DNA of 37,245 nt, taken from NCBI GenBank assembly GCA_000697335.1, contig JNEM01014907.1, positions 1 through 37,245 of the forward strand, given 5' to 3'. Source of the stretch: Conidiobolus incongruus B7586. Taxonomy: Eukaryota > Entomophthoromycota > Entomophthoromycetes > Entomophthorales > Conidiobolaceae. Positions 23,333-35,200 of the stretch are shown here, one piece after another; the stretch's first letter is position 1; every line of letters begins with the position of its first letter. Under the pieces are notes generated by a model. It made no database searches and had not been told where the DNA came from. It saw nothing but the letters and a program-made list of their open reading frames with translations. The translations under genes and the position numbers were made by a program.

Positions 23333-25760
23333 ATTAAAATGTTTTATAAATATTATTATGCTTTATTGGTTAATTTAACACAATATATATTTTTATTTAT
23401 TGATTTTTATACAATTGAAACTTTTAATGAAATTTCCACTTTTTCAAAAGAAAATGGATTTTAAATATTAAATAATGTGTGAGTATATCCATAAATTATT
23501 AAGAATGATATTATTTAACTAAAATTTTAAAAACCCTAATAATCAATTAAAAATAGTATTAATAAAATTCAATAGTACTTTACGTTTATATATTAAATAT
23601 GATCCTTTAAGAAAATATAAGTTTATAGATGCATTATAAGTATAAATAGAGAAATAGTGTATAATATCCAAAGTAATTGTTTTCAACTAGAAAAAAAATG
23701 ATAAAACCTATTTACAAGTAATAGACAATCCTTTAGGAATGAGGTATCTGATCAATTATAAAAATGCTTAATGTGTTTTAATTGGGCAAAAATTTAAATA
23801 TGCATCAGAAATTTAATTATTATCAAAGTGTTCACTAGGCATATATATCGAAGTAATTATGTAATATTAATATTTAAGTAATATTGTCTAATCTATAACT
23901 TTAAAATTTAGTTCAGATTATTAAAAATTTCTGATAATATTATTATATTTTTTTTAAATAATATAGATGATTTTATTTTAATTTGTTATATTCTATAAAT
24001 CAATTATTTATATTTTAAATTAAATAAAATATTATATTTATATTGAGATTTTACAAGGTACAAAGTTATGCTACATTTATTAGGTTAAGAAAACAAGCCC
24101 AGTTAATATGTTCATGAGTTTCTTATATAATCCAAAAATAGGTATTATGTAAATAATTAATATAATTTGATAAAATAGAATAAAAGGACATAGGATTGTT
24201 TAACACCGAAAGAGATATAAAGGCTTTTTCTCTATAACTTATATTAAACTCTCTAATTTGAAACTCACCTAATAACCTATTATTTTTAGTATATCAAGAA
24301 TAATAATATATGTAAATATTATAACAAAAAATTACATAAAATAACAAGCTTTTTGTAAAAATATTTAATAATTATACAATATGAAACATAATAATTATAT
24401 TAATTTCAATATTTTTATCATTAATCCAATCAATTCTAGTTTAAATTATACATGTTTTTATTCAATATTTTTTAAAAATATGATATTTAATTATACCTAG
24501 AGAGATGGTATTTAGAGATTTAAATTATAAATTTATTTTCTTATTAATTTAATTAATCTTGAATTGAAAAATAACTCTTAATTATAAAATCAATTAAATA
24601 GTTCATAGATTAAAAAATAGGAAAATAATTTTGACTTCGTTATTTTTTTTGGATTAATAATAAATTTAATATAACTTTTATCAATATAAATTTTAACTAA
24701 AATATAAATATAAATATAAATATAAATCAATTAATATTATAGTTAGATTTTGATATATAATTTTCCAGATATGGTAAGTTAGGCGAATTTCATAATATAA
24801 TACTGTTTCAATTAACATATATTATTTGTAATAATAAATTTTATGAATTTCTATTAAATTAATGAAATTGAATAAAAAGCTAATATATTTTTGGAAATGT
24901 ATTAGCGTTTTGAAAAAACTAGCTGTATCCAATTCTCCTTAATCAAAAATTTTTGTGGAATTATTTATTACAGATAATACCTAGTTTCTAAAAAAGTAAA
25001 TTTTTATAGATTAATCAATATTATCTCAATATTGATTTTTTAGACCTATAGTAAAATCAAAAAAGCTATTTAAGCTATTTAAATAAATAATATTTAATAT
25101 ATATATATATATTTCATATTTTTTAATAAATGAAAAATATAATTGATTTTTAAATTTTAATCACCATTCATAATAAATTTATATCAATATTTAAAATTAT
25201 ATTATTAATTAATCATTAATATATTTAAAAAGAGTTTAAAATTATGATTATAAATATATCCATAACCAATGGTATTCAGTAATTTATTAGATAATATATT
25301 TGAATTATATAAATTAATTAATCAAAAATATTATAAATTAATAATTAATATCTATTACTAAATAAAGCCTTTAATTACATTTTACATTCAATTATTTCAT
25401 TTTATAATTGGGTTTTAATAAAATAAAAATTAACTTAAAATAAATATAAAAATATACCAAAATAATATATATGATGAAATTGAACTTTTGCAATTTTAAT
25501 ATATTATAAATAAATTTGTTAATTAATAAATTGGATTTTTTCCTAAGTTAATTATATTGATTTTGAGAAATTAAAAAATGTCAAATTAAAATTAGCTATA
25601 TTCTAGTTTAAGTATAATATAGTATGAATTAAGTTATTTTTAATTATTGATATTTTATTATATTCAATTTTATTATGTTCTTATAAAATTAAAATATATA
25701 AAACTTTTAATAATGATAAACAATTAAAAAGAATTAGGCTTAAGGAATTAGGTTGCCCTA
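23333..25760. other. AT-rich intergenic DNA
   Basis: No gene is supported. The composition becomes extremely A/T beyond about 23,900. A hexanucleotide tract lies at 24,702-24,728. Short GC-richer words near 24,060-24,260 belong to no open frame. Confidence 0.6.
24702..24728. repeat. (ATATAA)n tandem repeat
   Basis: About four and a half units of a six-base ATATAA repeat are read directly. Confidence 0.9.
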
Positions 25761-25764
25761 TTAG

Positions 25765-25784
25765 ATATATATATATATATATAT
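25765..25784. repeat. (AT)10 tract
   Basis: Ten AT units that run into the left arm of the inverted repeat beginning at 25,781. Confidence 0.9.
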
Positions 25785-25918
25785 CACAATATCAACACTT
25801 GATCAAAAATGCTAGGTATTGGAATTTTGGCAAAATATATTTTGAATTTGGGTTTTAAAAAATCTCTAAAAAGGATTACTAATAACCAATCATTATAAAG
25901 GTGTTGATATTATGTTAT
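25781..25918. mobile_element. MITE-like inverted repeat pair
   Basis: Arms at 25,781-25,798 and 25,901-25,918 match as reverse complements at 16 of 18 positions, including eleven perfect inner bases (AATATCAACAC). The 102-bp spacer has no coding frame. The arrangement could be a small non-autonomous DNA element. Alternatively, because the right arm begins TGTTGATATT on the plus strand, the arms could be two diverging LTR-like ends. Target-site duplications cannot be judged because the left side runs into an AT tract. Confidence 0.35.
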
Positions 25919-26610
25919 ATTGTGGATAATCTGAATGTCATCGAACTCTAAGATCCGCCAATGAGGAGCTGAATAATTCACCGCGAGGTTATCGCATTGC
26001 TGTATAATTCCCCAACTCATTAGTAGATACACGCGCATTATCCAACGATTACCTCCCATAGCTAACCAAGTTCCTCCCTAGCTAACCATTACACATAAAA
26101 GGGCAAATGCTAATCCAAATACTGATGTCTGTGAAGACTCTATAATGGGAACTTCCTTGAACATTGCAGAAGTGAAAAAAAGTAATATTATCATAGTAGT
26201 AGTTAATTAATCTAAATAAAGTACTATACTTTGAGGAAACTGTTTTATTAGTTCTTCGATCTTTTTACGGGAATGACCAGAATAGCTGGATGAGCTATTC
26301 TGATGTGTTCTCTTATCCTTTCTTGTCCTTTAGTAATTGTTTTATTTATCTTGATTTGTTTCGAGGACCTTTAGATGCCCTAATATATTCTGTTTTAGGT
26401 AAAGTCGGGCTGACTAGTGACACAGAGCTAAAGTAAAAGTATTTTCAGAATGAAACATGTTCATATCTTTACTAGAGAAAAGCACTAAAAAACAATAATT
26501 CTCATTTGTTGAGCGAATTTGGAATATATACAATTATTATCTTATTGGAATTATATATTAAAAAACATATTATACAATTTTTTTTTGAAAAAAAATTCAA
26601 GAACACCATT
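25919..26610. other. GC-elevated non-coding stretch with repeats
   Basis: No frame is open for a useful length, yet G/C is clearly higher than in the flanks. Seen directly: TGGATAAT at 25,923-25,930 inverted at 26,037-26,044; a direct repeat CCTCCC(A)TAGCTAACCA at 26,052-26,068 and 26,073-26,088; a CATAAAAGGG TATA-like word near 26,093; and a perfect hairpin at 26,278-26,302. A non-coding RNA, an LTR fragment or a decayed gene end are all possible. Confidence 0.4.
26278..26302. repeat. perfect 10-bp hairpin
   Basis: CAGAATAGCT and its exact reverse complement AGCTATTCTG enclose a 5-nt loop (GGATG). No T-run follows immediately, so it is not a simple bacterial-type terminator; it could fold in a transcript. 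Confidence 0.85.
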
Positions 26611-27400
26611 ACCTTTTTGTTTCGGTGAACAGATGAATTTCTTTGAAGTTTTGGACATTGATTAAATTAGCTGAAATCGGGAAAGATGTATTGGCATACA
26701 AGGTTTTTACTCTAACAGATGGTGAAATGAGGTTGAAAATGTGATGCGATCCAGTATTTGGAAGTGTTGAATGTTCTAGAAGATGCAAAGACTTGGTAAT
26801 TTGGCCAAGGGATAATGCAAATGATACAGTGTATTCAACATTAAGATGGGTGGCATGAGGACAGTAATAGTATACTTATTCTACAATTTCAATAATCTCG
26901 TTTAAAATGTTTGAATTTCAACCAATTTACTTCATACAATTTTGGAATATTGACAATCCCAAATATCACTAGATACAGTTATCCTAAGTTAAATTTCGTA
27001 AATTCTTCAAACACTTGGTTTAATCCAAGGTAGATTGATTTAACAGGGAGCTGCCGGTGTGCAAGTATTGAATTTGAGGATTTTTGAGTATAAATTATTT
27101 AACACTTGTGAGTATTCATTGTGATTGTCAACCATCATTAATTTTTATTGGGATTGTGTATTCTGATTGGATATGGCTATGGAACTGTGGAAATCGTATT
27201 CAATTGGAGGTTGGTGGGAGTAGGATCTCATCGGTAGTCTCGTCACTTGGCTATAGTCCACCCATTGTCATTTATTAATTTAATATTTATGGTTTTTAAT
27301 GTTGCTAGAATTGAGTGTGATGTTCCGATTTGTTGTGCCCTGAACTCCGCAAAGCGTTCTTTCTTATCCTCAAATGTTCAACACATTTCGAATTAGCTAG
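26611..27400 (-). pseudogene. F-box/LRR-like pseudogene
   Basis: On the minus strand, coding-like sequence shifts between frames. One frame, about 27,095-26,915, reads LPVKSIYLGL, FEEFTKFNLG, then a TAA, then IFGIVNIPKLYEVNWLKFKHF. A second frame, from about 26,935 to 26,611, reads NILNEIIEIVE, a TAA, then about 86 open codons (VYYYCPHATHLNVEY, SLGQITKSLHLLEHS, VKTLYANTSFPISANLINVQ, NFKEIHLFTETKR). Leu/Ile spacing and the NFKEIHLF ending resemble leucine-rich repeats of fungal F-box or RNI-like proteins. Upstream to about 27,400 only fragments remain. Both TAA stops could be former CAA codons. No F-box or start was found. A GTAAAT...TTGTAG stretch of 50 bp overlaps the frame change but does not restore frame, so decay explains it better than splicing. 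A 64-codon plus-strand frame at 27,084-27,278 is taken as an antisense shadow. Confidence 0.45.
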
Positions 27401-28052
27401 GATAAAATTGAATCAAGTCAACGAAATAAACATATTATAATATAACAAAATCGCAATATGTTCAAATTAATGTGATCTAAATTGATCTATTTATCTGTCT
27501 TATTTCAAAAGGTATTTAATTCTTTAATAAATTTACTACATTAGTTAGAATATCGCGAAAAAATTCTAGAAGTTAAATATTAGATAGTATTTCAAATCAA
27601 CTTACTATCCAAACAGTGCTTTAATTGATATTTTGAATATTAAGATAGATTTAACCTCTTAATAATATGATATTTTAATTTTAATCTGATAAATTTACAA
27701 GGCCAAATACTACTATTTGTTTTATATTTAAATAATTATATATATATTCAAATGTTAAAACATATGACCAATTTCATTGTTTCAGTAGATTGAATTAAAT
27801 CCATTTATAAAACTAATTTAATCTTTGACATGAGTTAACTTAAACACTTTAATCAATATCTAAATTAATTGTTGGTTAAATATTTGTAATATTTTCAATC
27901 TTAAAATTTCAAGTCAATTGAAGAACTCATTATTCAATTATAAATGGAAATTATCATGATTGAATTACATAATTCATTATGATATATTTTAAAAATTTAA
28001 TTCAAACTAATTGAATAACATGATATATTAATTTATATTATTAAGGATTTAC
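27401..28052. other. AT-rich spacer left of the retroelement
   Basis: No gene or notable structure is seen. The last four bases (TTAC, 28,049-28,052) match the four bases after the element at 34,523-34,526. Confidence 0.6.
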
Positions 28053-28417
28053 TGTTGTGTCTTTATATTAAGTTTTATAAATAAAGATCATAGTTAGAAA
28101 AGTACTCAAAAATATAATTTAGTAAATTATTTATTAATCCTGCTTTTTAATATATTGGGACTATAGGTTTTAGAACTTATTGTTGAGACATTATAGCAGA
28201 ATATCTAAAAGAAAAAAAACTTCCTTTTTATCTTTATTATTATTGGGTTTAAATAATTGAATCAATGAATGAAATAAGGTTTGGATAAAATTTAATAAAG
28301 GAAATAAAAAGAACAAAGAGTATCCTTTAATTATAAACTGACAAAACTAGCTTAAAATAGAAATAATATTGGTTTAGCTATTAAACTAAAAAGGATGATT
28401 AATTTTAAAATATAACA
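28053..28417 (-). repeat. left LTR (3' LTR of the Ty3/gypsy element)
   Basis: 365 bp, beginning TGTTG and ending AACA, the usual LTR end pattern. It is about nine-tenths identical by eye to the copy at 34,158-34,522, and nearly all differences are C/T or G/A transitions. Confidence 0.9.
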
Positions 28418-28420
28418 TTA

Positions 28421-28433
28421 TTTCTCCTTTTTT
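28421..28433 (-). other. polypurine tract of the retroelement
   Basis: Thirteen pyrimidines on the plus strand, three bases inside the left LTR, read as a purine run on the minus strand. This is the expected second-strand priming site and fixes the element's orientation. Confidence 0.65.
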
Positions 28434-31400
28434 AAATTAATGCAATCCTTTATCAGTTATATTTATATCATACTATGTTATTCTTGTAATATTGTTTTAA
28501 TTGATTTTAATATATTTTTTCTATAACAATATATAATTTTTTATAAATTATATCATATATAGTGTTTAATCTTACTAATAAAATATTATAAAGTTTATTA
28601 TATATTTGATATATTTTTTTTCTTCCTTTTGTATTTAACAATCTCATATAATTATTAGTTTTGTATTTTAGCTTAATAATTTCATTATTTTTTTATAATT
28701 ATAATTCCTTAAATATTTAATTCTCATTATATTCCTATTAATTAATATAGTATTCTAATTCTAATATAAGTTATATATATATATCATCTAGAATCAAAAT
28801 ACTTTTTAATAATTATAATTCTTATTTAAATAATATTTTGAAAGGTGATATTTGATCTAATTATAGTGTTACTTAATATATAAACGATATTTTATTAATT
28901 TCTTAGTTTTAATTTTTTTAAATGATTGATTAATAATTTTTCTAAATATTCATATAATATCCTATTCAATCTCTCTATTCTCTTATTAACTTAAGAATAA
29001 TATATTAATATAAATCAATATTTTACTTAAAATATCTTAACAAGTTTCTTATAATTTCACAATTATATTAAAGACTTTTATCAATTGCAATGATTTTTAA
29101 AAGTCTAAAATTTAAGATAATATGGGTATAAATAAATTCAACAACTATCTCTATAATTTATGCTTTATATAACATAATTATTAACCAATAAAATTGGTAT
29201 TCTATTATAATTAATATATATTAATTATTATAAGTTGATGGTTCAAAAAGTTTTATAAAGTTTAATATAATTTATTTAAATAATTCACTATTTACTATAT
29301 ATTTAGAAAATAATTTTTCTAAAGTCTTATCAAATATTTAGTATATATAATACTTAACAATAATTAGTCAAATTGTTTTATTAATTTTAGTTATCAAAAA
29401 TATTTTTAAATTAGATATAATATATTGTAATACCATAATAAGCTTTATTTATATAGAATATTTTAGTTAATTCTTTTTAATATTATTGTTTTAAGATTAT
29501 TTATATCTATTCCTTTGTTTTTCTAGTTAAATTATCATTATTGATTAAATATCTTTTATACAAATTTTAAAATTATAGAAAAGTTTTGTATAATAAAAAT
29601 TTTAATGATTTACCATATTTAAGTATCTAATATATCTTTAATAAATAAGGTTTGTAATTTATTTTAATAAAATTTTTAATTATTATTATAATTTCAACCA
29701 ATTATATATTTAATTTATCTATTAGTAAGTTATCTTTACCTAGTTTATATTTTATTTTAAAATTATAAAATAATAATTTATATAATCAATAAATATATTA
29801 ATCTATTAGATTTGTTATCTTAAGGTATCTTTTAAATAAAATATAATTTATTTAGTTTTTAAAATATTAATTAAATAAATAAAGTTTAAAATATTTTATA
29901 ATTAAAATAACTATATATATTTCTTTATAGATAATTATATAATTTAATTTAGTTTTATTAAATTTCTTAGAATAATATTTAATAACTGATTTTTTTTATC
30001 TCTTAGATATAATTAAATAAGTATAATACCTACTCCTAGACTTAAAATATCTACTTACTAGATAAATTCAAGATTAAAATTTGGTAGTTTAAGAATAAAA
30101 ATAGAGATTAATATACTATAAAGCTAATGAAAACTTTTTTTAACTTATTTATTAAAATTAAAGATATTATTAATTTTTGTTAATTTTATTAAAGATTCAG
30201 TTATTTTAGAAAAATCTTGAATAAAATATTAATAATAATTAACAAAGCTTAAGAATACTCTCATTTTTTTAATATTTTTAAGTTAATTTTTAATTTATTA
30301 TATCTTAAAGATCTTAGTTTCTAATCTTTTGTTATTAATAATATATTTTAAATAATTGATTAAATTATATATAAAATAATATCTTTTAAGAATAAAATAT
30401 AATTAATGCTGTTCTAATTATTCTAATATTTTTTAGATATAAATTAAATGATTTTCTTTGGTATAACTATAAATTATAATATTGTTTAAATATACTTAAA
30501 TAAAATCATATAAAAATTCCTTTATTATATTATTAATCATTGATTAAAATATTGCTGGTATATTTGATAAATTAAAAAACATAATTTTATAAATAAAATA
30601 ATTAATATATGAATTAAATCTTATTAATAAAATTGACTTTTTATTTATTAGTATTTGTTAATTACCTGAGAATAAATTTAATATAATAAAAATAATAGCT
30701 TTATTTAAAGAATCAAGTAATTTATTAATTTTAAATAAAGGAAAAATATTCTTAATAGTAAAATTCTTTAATTCTCTATAATCAATATATAATTATATTT
30801 TTTATCATTTTTAATAACTAATATAATTTAAAATATTTATGATAAATCTAACTTTTGAATAATATTATTATCTAACTTAAATTATAATTTTTCATTTAGT
30901 TATTTTAATTTTGCTTATAAAAGCCATTTTATTTGCTATTTAATAAGGGTTATGTTTTTATTAATTAACCAGATTTAATAAATAATTACTGTTGTTTTTC
31001 TTATTTACTTAAAGTTTATATATAGTATATTTAGGAATTTAGTTAAAAAATTAATAATAGACTTTTTATCAATAAAAGTTTTGATATTAATTAAATTTAC
31101 TTTGTTATTAATTAAAGGAGTCATTTTAGTTAAATTATTAACTTAAGTTATTAAATTATAAAATATTTAAATTTTTTTGTTCTAATTAGATTTTTAGTTA
31201 TTATTTTTATAATTTTTTCTTTATTATCTTATTTTATCTTGATCATTTAGAAAAGATAATTAACTATAGTATATGTTTTATTTAACTAGTTATAACTAAG
31301 AATAATAAATAAATTAAAGTTATCTATTATTAAAAATTAATTTTTTATAATAATTTTTTACTTAAATATTAATGCTTTTTATCTTACCTATTGTTTTTAT

Positions 31401-34157
31401 AATGGTGCTTATAATAATTAATTATATATTAGATAAAATTACTTATTCCTATATATTAATTATCTTTATAACTTAAATATATATTATATTAGATTTATTA
31501 CTAGAATTAATAAAGGTTATAACTTTTATTTTATTTATATAATAATAAATTAAAAGATAACCTCTAGGTTTACTAAATTGAAAAAGAATATAATTTATAG
31601 AGTTTAAATTTTAATTTTACTTTTTTATTATTAAAATCGTTAATAAAGATTTTTAATAATTTTAAGTTATTTAAATATTTCATATTTTAATTATATAACT
31701 TTTATATCTTTTAAAACTAGATATTATTTGTTAAAATTATTGATAAAAATTATTTTGATTTTGTTAGTAAAGTTTAATTTAATTACTCTTCTGTTAATAC
31801 TATAAACTCTTTTATTTACTAGTTCTGATTATGGAGTATTTTTTAAATAAGTATCTTTTAGAGATATAGCTATGATATTTTATTTTAATTATAACTCTTA
31901 AATATATTAATATTAGGATACTTTCTATTATTATAAAATTTATCCTAATGTTATTTTTAAAATTAAATCTTAGAATAATTATTTTTGAATTTTTTTTAAT
32001 AAATTAAATTTTTAGTCATTTATATTATTTTTAAAATATTATAGCTATTATTTAATTAACTTATTTTTTAATTATTTTTTATTATTGATTTATTAATTTA
32101 AATAAGCTAGTATAAAATTTTTAATAATAATTCTATTAAATATATTAAAAGGATATTATATTTTAAATTTAACATATTTTTAAAAACTTTTGAGGCTTTA
32201 CCTTTAGTTAAATTTAGCTTTTTTTATTTTTTCCATTTCTTTTGAGTTTTTTTTTCAGTTATTTTCATTAAATTTTCTATTTATAAGTTTAAGAGTCTGT
32301 TATAATTTTTTTAAGATATTAAAATATTTCTTAAAATTTCCTTTGATTATTTTTTAATTTCTTTATTAATTTCGTTAAGGTTTAATATATTTAAAATAAA
32401 TAATAATATAATTTTTAAATTAATTATAAATATTAACTTATTATTTAAATTATTAAAGAAAATCAATTATTGGTTAATTATGTTTTTATTTATATTTGCT
32501 ATTTGTGTTTTTAAAAGATTAATTAAATTAAAATATTTATTATATTTCTTTAGTTAATATAGTTATTTTTTTTTCTTTGTTAGTAACTTTTTTTTTAAGT
32601 TTTATTATTATAGCTTATTTAATCTATTATGGTATTTTACATATTTCCTCTAATATTTCTTATTTATATTTAAAATTTATTTTATCTTTATTATTAGAAT
32701 TTAAACACTAGTGTTATATTTAAAGTTATTAAATTTTTCAGGATTTGTTTTATTTTTAATTAAAATCATTATTAATATTTAATATTAATTAAAATTAATC
32801 TTATTATTATTAACTAAAAATAATTTTATCTTTTAGTTATCTAATATATTTAATTATTAATTATAATTATAGTTTATTTATATTATTATTATTTGAGAAT
32901 TTCTAACCATTATACAATTATAATATATATATAACTTAATTAATTATAATTATTATATCTTAGCTTAATATTATTATATTGATTATAATTAGTTATATAA
33001 TTATAATTATATTTGGTAATTATTACTTAATTTATATTATTTTTGTAATTACTCAAGTTTTTTTTAATATTTAGTTTTTTTAATTTTTTTCTTTTATTAA
33101 GCTATATCTATTTTTATTTAATTAAAATTTTTTATATTTTGTAAATTTTTGCTTTAATTCTTTTAATAACTAATCTATAATAGTTTTATAAAAATGGTTC
33201 AGAAATAAACATATGCTTTTCTTTAACCTAATTAAAATAACTATATATATATTTATAATATTTAAGTTATTAAAGCTTTTAAATCTTAAAATTATTTTAT
33301 TTAAAAAGTTATTTATAGATTTATTCAAGTTTATTTTTAATTCATTTAAGTTAAAACTTAAATATCTCTAGTTATTGAACTTAAATTATTTAATAAATTT
33401 TTATTCAAATATTTTTATATTTTGATCTCTATTATATTAAGTAATTAGATTTATATCTCAAAATTATTAGTTGCAACTAATTTAAAATATTAAATTATTC
33501 TTTTAAAATTATCTTTATTTATTTATATAATAGTCTTAATTTTCTTAATATAAAGTTTATAATTATTATTATTTTTGAAATTTAAATAATCTTTTTTTTG
33601 AATTTATTATAGTTTTTAATAGTTTTGCCATTTTGTATTTTATTATAGAATGATTTATATAATTAATACTCAGAAGGGTTATCTTCTGAAATAGGTTTAT
33701 TTTTAAAAATATTTAATTCTTTTTAACTTTCTTAAATTTTTTAATTATATTTTTTTTAAATAAATTGATTTTTCTTATTTAATTTATTTTTTGTGTTTTT
33801 TTTCTTTATTTTTTTTTATTTGCTTAATTAACTAAAATTTATATTCCTTCAGATAAATTAATAATTTCTTGTAATATCATTTCTATAATAATATTCAAAA
33901 TCTTTAATCCAGCAAAACTAGTTATTTAAATATTAAATAAAGATAGTTTTGATTCTAATTCTTTTTAATTTTTTTTAATTATAATTTTCTTTATATTTTA
34001 TTAAAATTATTTTCTTTTTTTGAAATTATAATAATATTATAATAAGATATATAAGTTATAATACTTTTATATTGTCATTAAAATTAATATAATTATAATA
34101 TTAAAATTAATATTCTTTTATAAAATTTAACAGTTACCTTAATTCTCTACTAAATAA

Positions 34158-34522
34158 TATTATGTTTTTATATTAAGTTTTATAAATAAAGATCATAATT
34201 AGAAAAGTATTCAAAATATAATTTAGTAAATTATTTATTAATCTTGCTTTTTAACATATTAAGACTATAGGTTTTAAAACTTTTTATTGAGACATTATAG
34301 TAGAATATCTAAAAGAAAAAAAAACTTCCTTTTTATCTTTATTACTATTGGGTTTAAATAATTAAATCAATAAATGATATAGGGTTTAAATAAAATCTAA
34401 TAAAGAAAACAAAGAGAACAAAGAGTATCCTTTAATTATAAACTAACAAAGCCAGATTAAAATAAAAATAATATTGGTTTAACTATCAAATTAGAAGGGA
34501 TGATTAATTTTGAAATACAATA
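34158..34522 (-). repeat. right LTR (5' LTR of the Ty3/gypsy element)
   Basis: 365 bp, the direct-repeat partner of 28,053-28,417 at a constant offset of 6,105 bp at both ends. It has lost more G/C than the left copy. No primer-binding site could be matched to a particular tRNA in the bases just inside it. Confidence 0.9.
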
Positions 34523-35200
34523 TTACTTTAAATTACACTTTTAAATATCTTTGTTTATTATGTAATATTTACAGGTATTATTTGACCAATTTTTCAGTCA
34601 TCTCAGATATTAGATTTTTAAATTGATTCTTCCTTAATCTTTTATGAGATATAAAATATTTCATTATATTAAATATCTATTATAATTTTAATTATCAATT
34701 TACAAATCTTTTTATATATCAAATTAATTGCTAATTAATTATTAAATTTAAAAAATATAAAATTATATTATTTGAATAAAATCAATTTGATAACATAAAA
34801 TTTGAATTTATTTACAAGCTGGGAAATATATATAATTTTTAAATTCTTGGTAATTAAATTTATAAAATAATAGTATGTATGGAAAAAAATTAATAAGTTA
34901 TTATACTTTAGTTTGAATAATCTGCCTAACCTTAATAACAAAGTCAAAGAGTTTTGGTTAATTAATAATATCATTTAATTATCAAACCGAGTTTAAGTTT
35001 AAATATTGAGTTAACACTCCTAGAAAAATTGACATTTACATTACATTTGTAATCAAAATAGATTATCCCATAATAATAAATAAATTTCCCATTTCAAGAT
35101 AAATTCAAAATACTTAATATAATAAATGTCACAAAAAAAATGAAAATTAAAAAAATATCAAGTATAAATAGTTAATAAAAAATTATTAAAAGTTTAAAAT
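34523..35200. promoter_or_regulatory. spacer and 5' flank of the CDC73-like gene
   Basis: AT-rich with no supported gene. The 68-codon minus-strand frame at 34,768-34,974 is low-complexity and is rejected. The last 150 bp presumably contain the promoter of the downstream gene; AGTATAAATAG at 35,160-35,170 is a TATA-like word about 35 bp before the ATG. Confidence 0.35.

Larger units (their letters stand above)
28053..34522 (-). mobile_element. full-length but broken Ty3/gypsy LTR retrotransposon
   Basis: The element spans about 6.47 kb between two direct repeats of 365 bp, in minus-strand orientation. A pyrimidine run just inside the left LTR (28,421-28,433) is a polypurine tract on the minus strand. 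Reverse-transcriptase-like sequence lies at about 30,380-30,730, with its catalytic box near 30,460-30,500, and the second half of an integrase core is recognisable at about 28,920-29,110. Reverse transcriptase preceding integrase in the transcribed direction is the Ty3/gypsy order. The gag and protease part should lie at about 31-34.1 kb but has no motif I can name. Every coding part is heavily broken, with dozens of interruptions, and G/C is almost exhausted, as expected from repeat-induced C-to-T mutation. A possible 4-bp target duplication TTAC flanks it. Its age is moderate to old; mutation pressure makes a date unreliable. Confidence 0.88.

Noticed and set aside
27084-27278. 64-codon plus-strand frame
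   Set aside because: It lies antisense to the LRR-like relic, which has better coding character; no motif is seen.
34768-34974. 68-codon minus-strand frame
   Set aside because: It is hydrophobic low-complexity translation of A/T-rich DNA with no supporting context.
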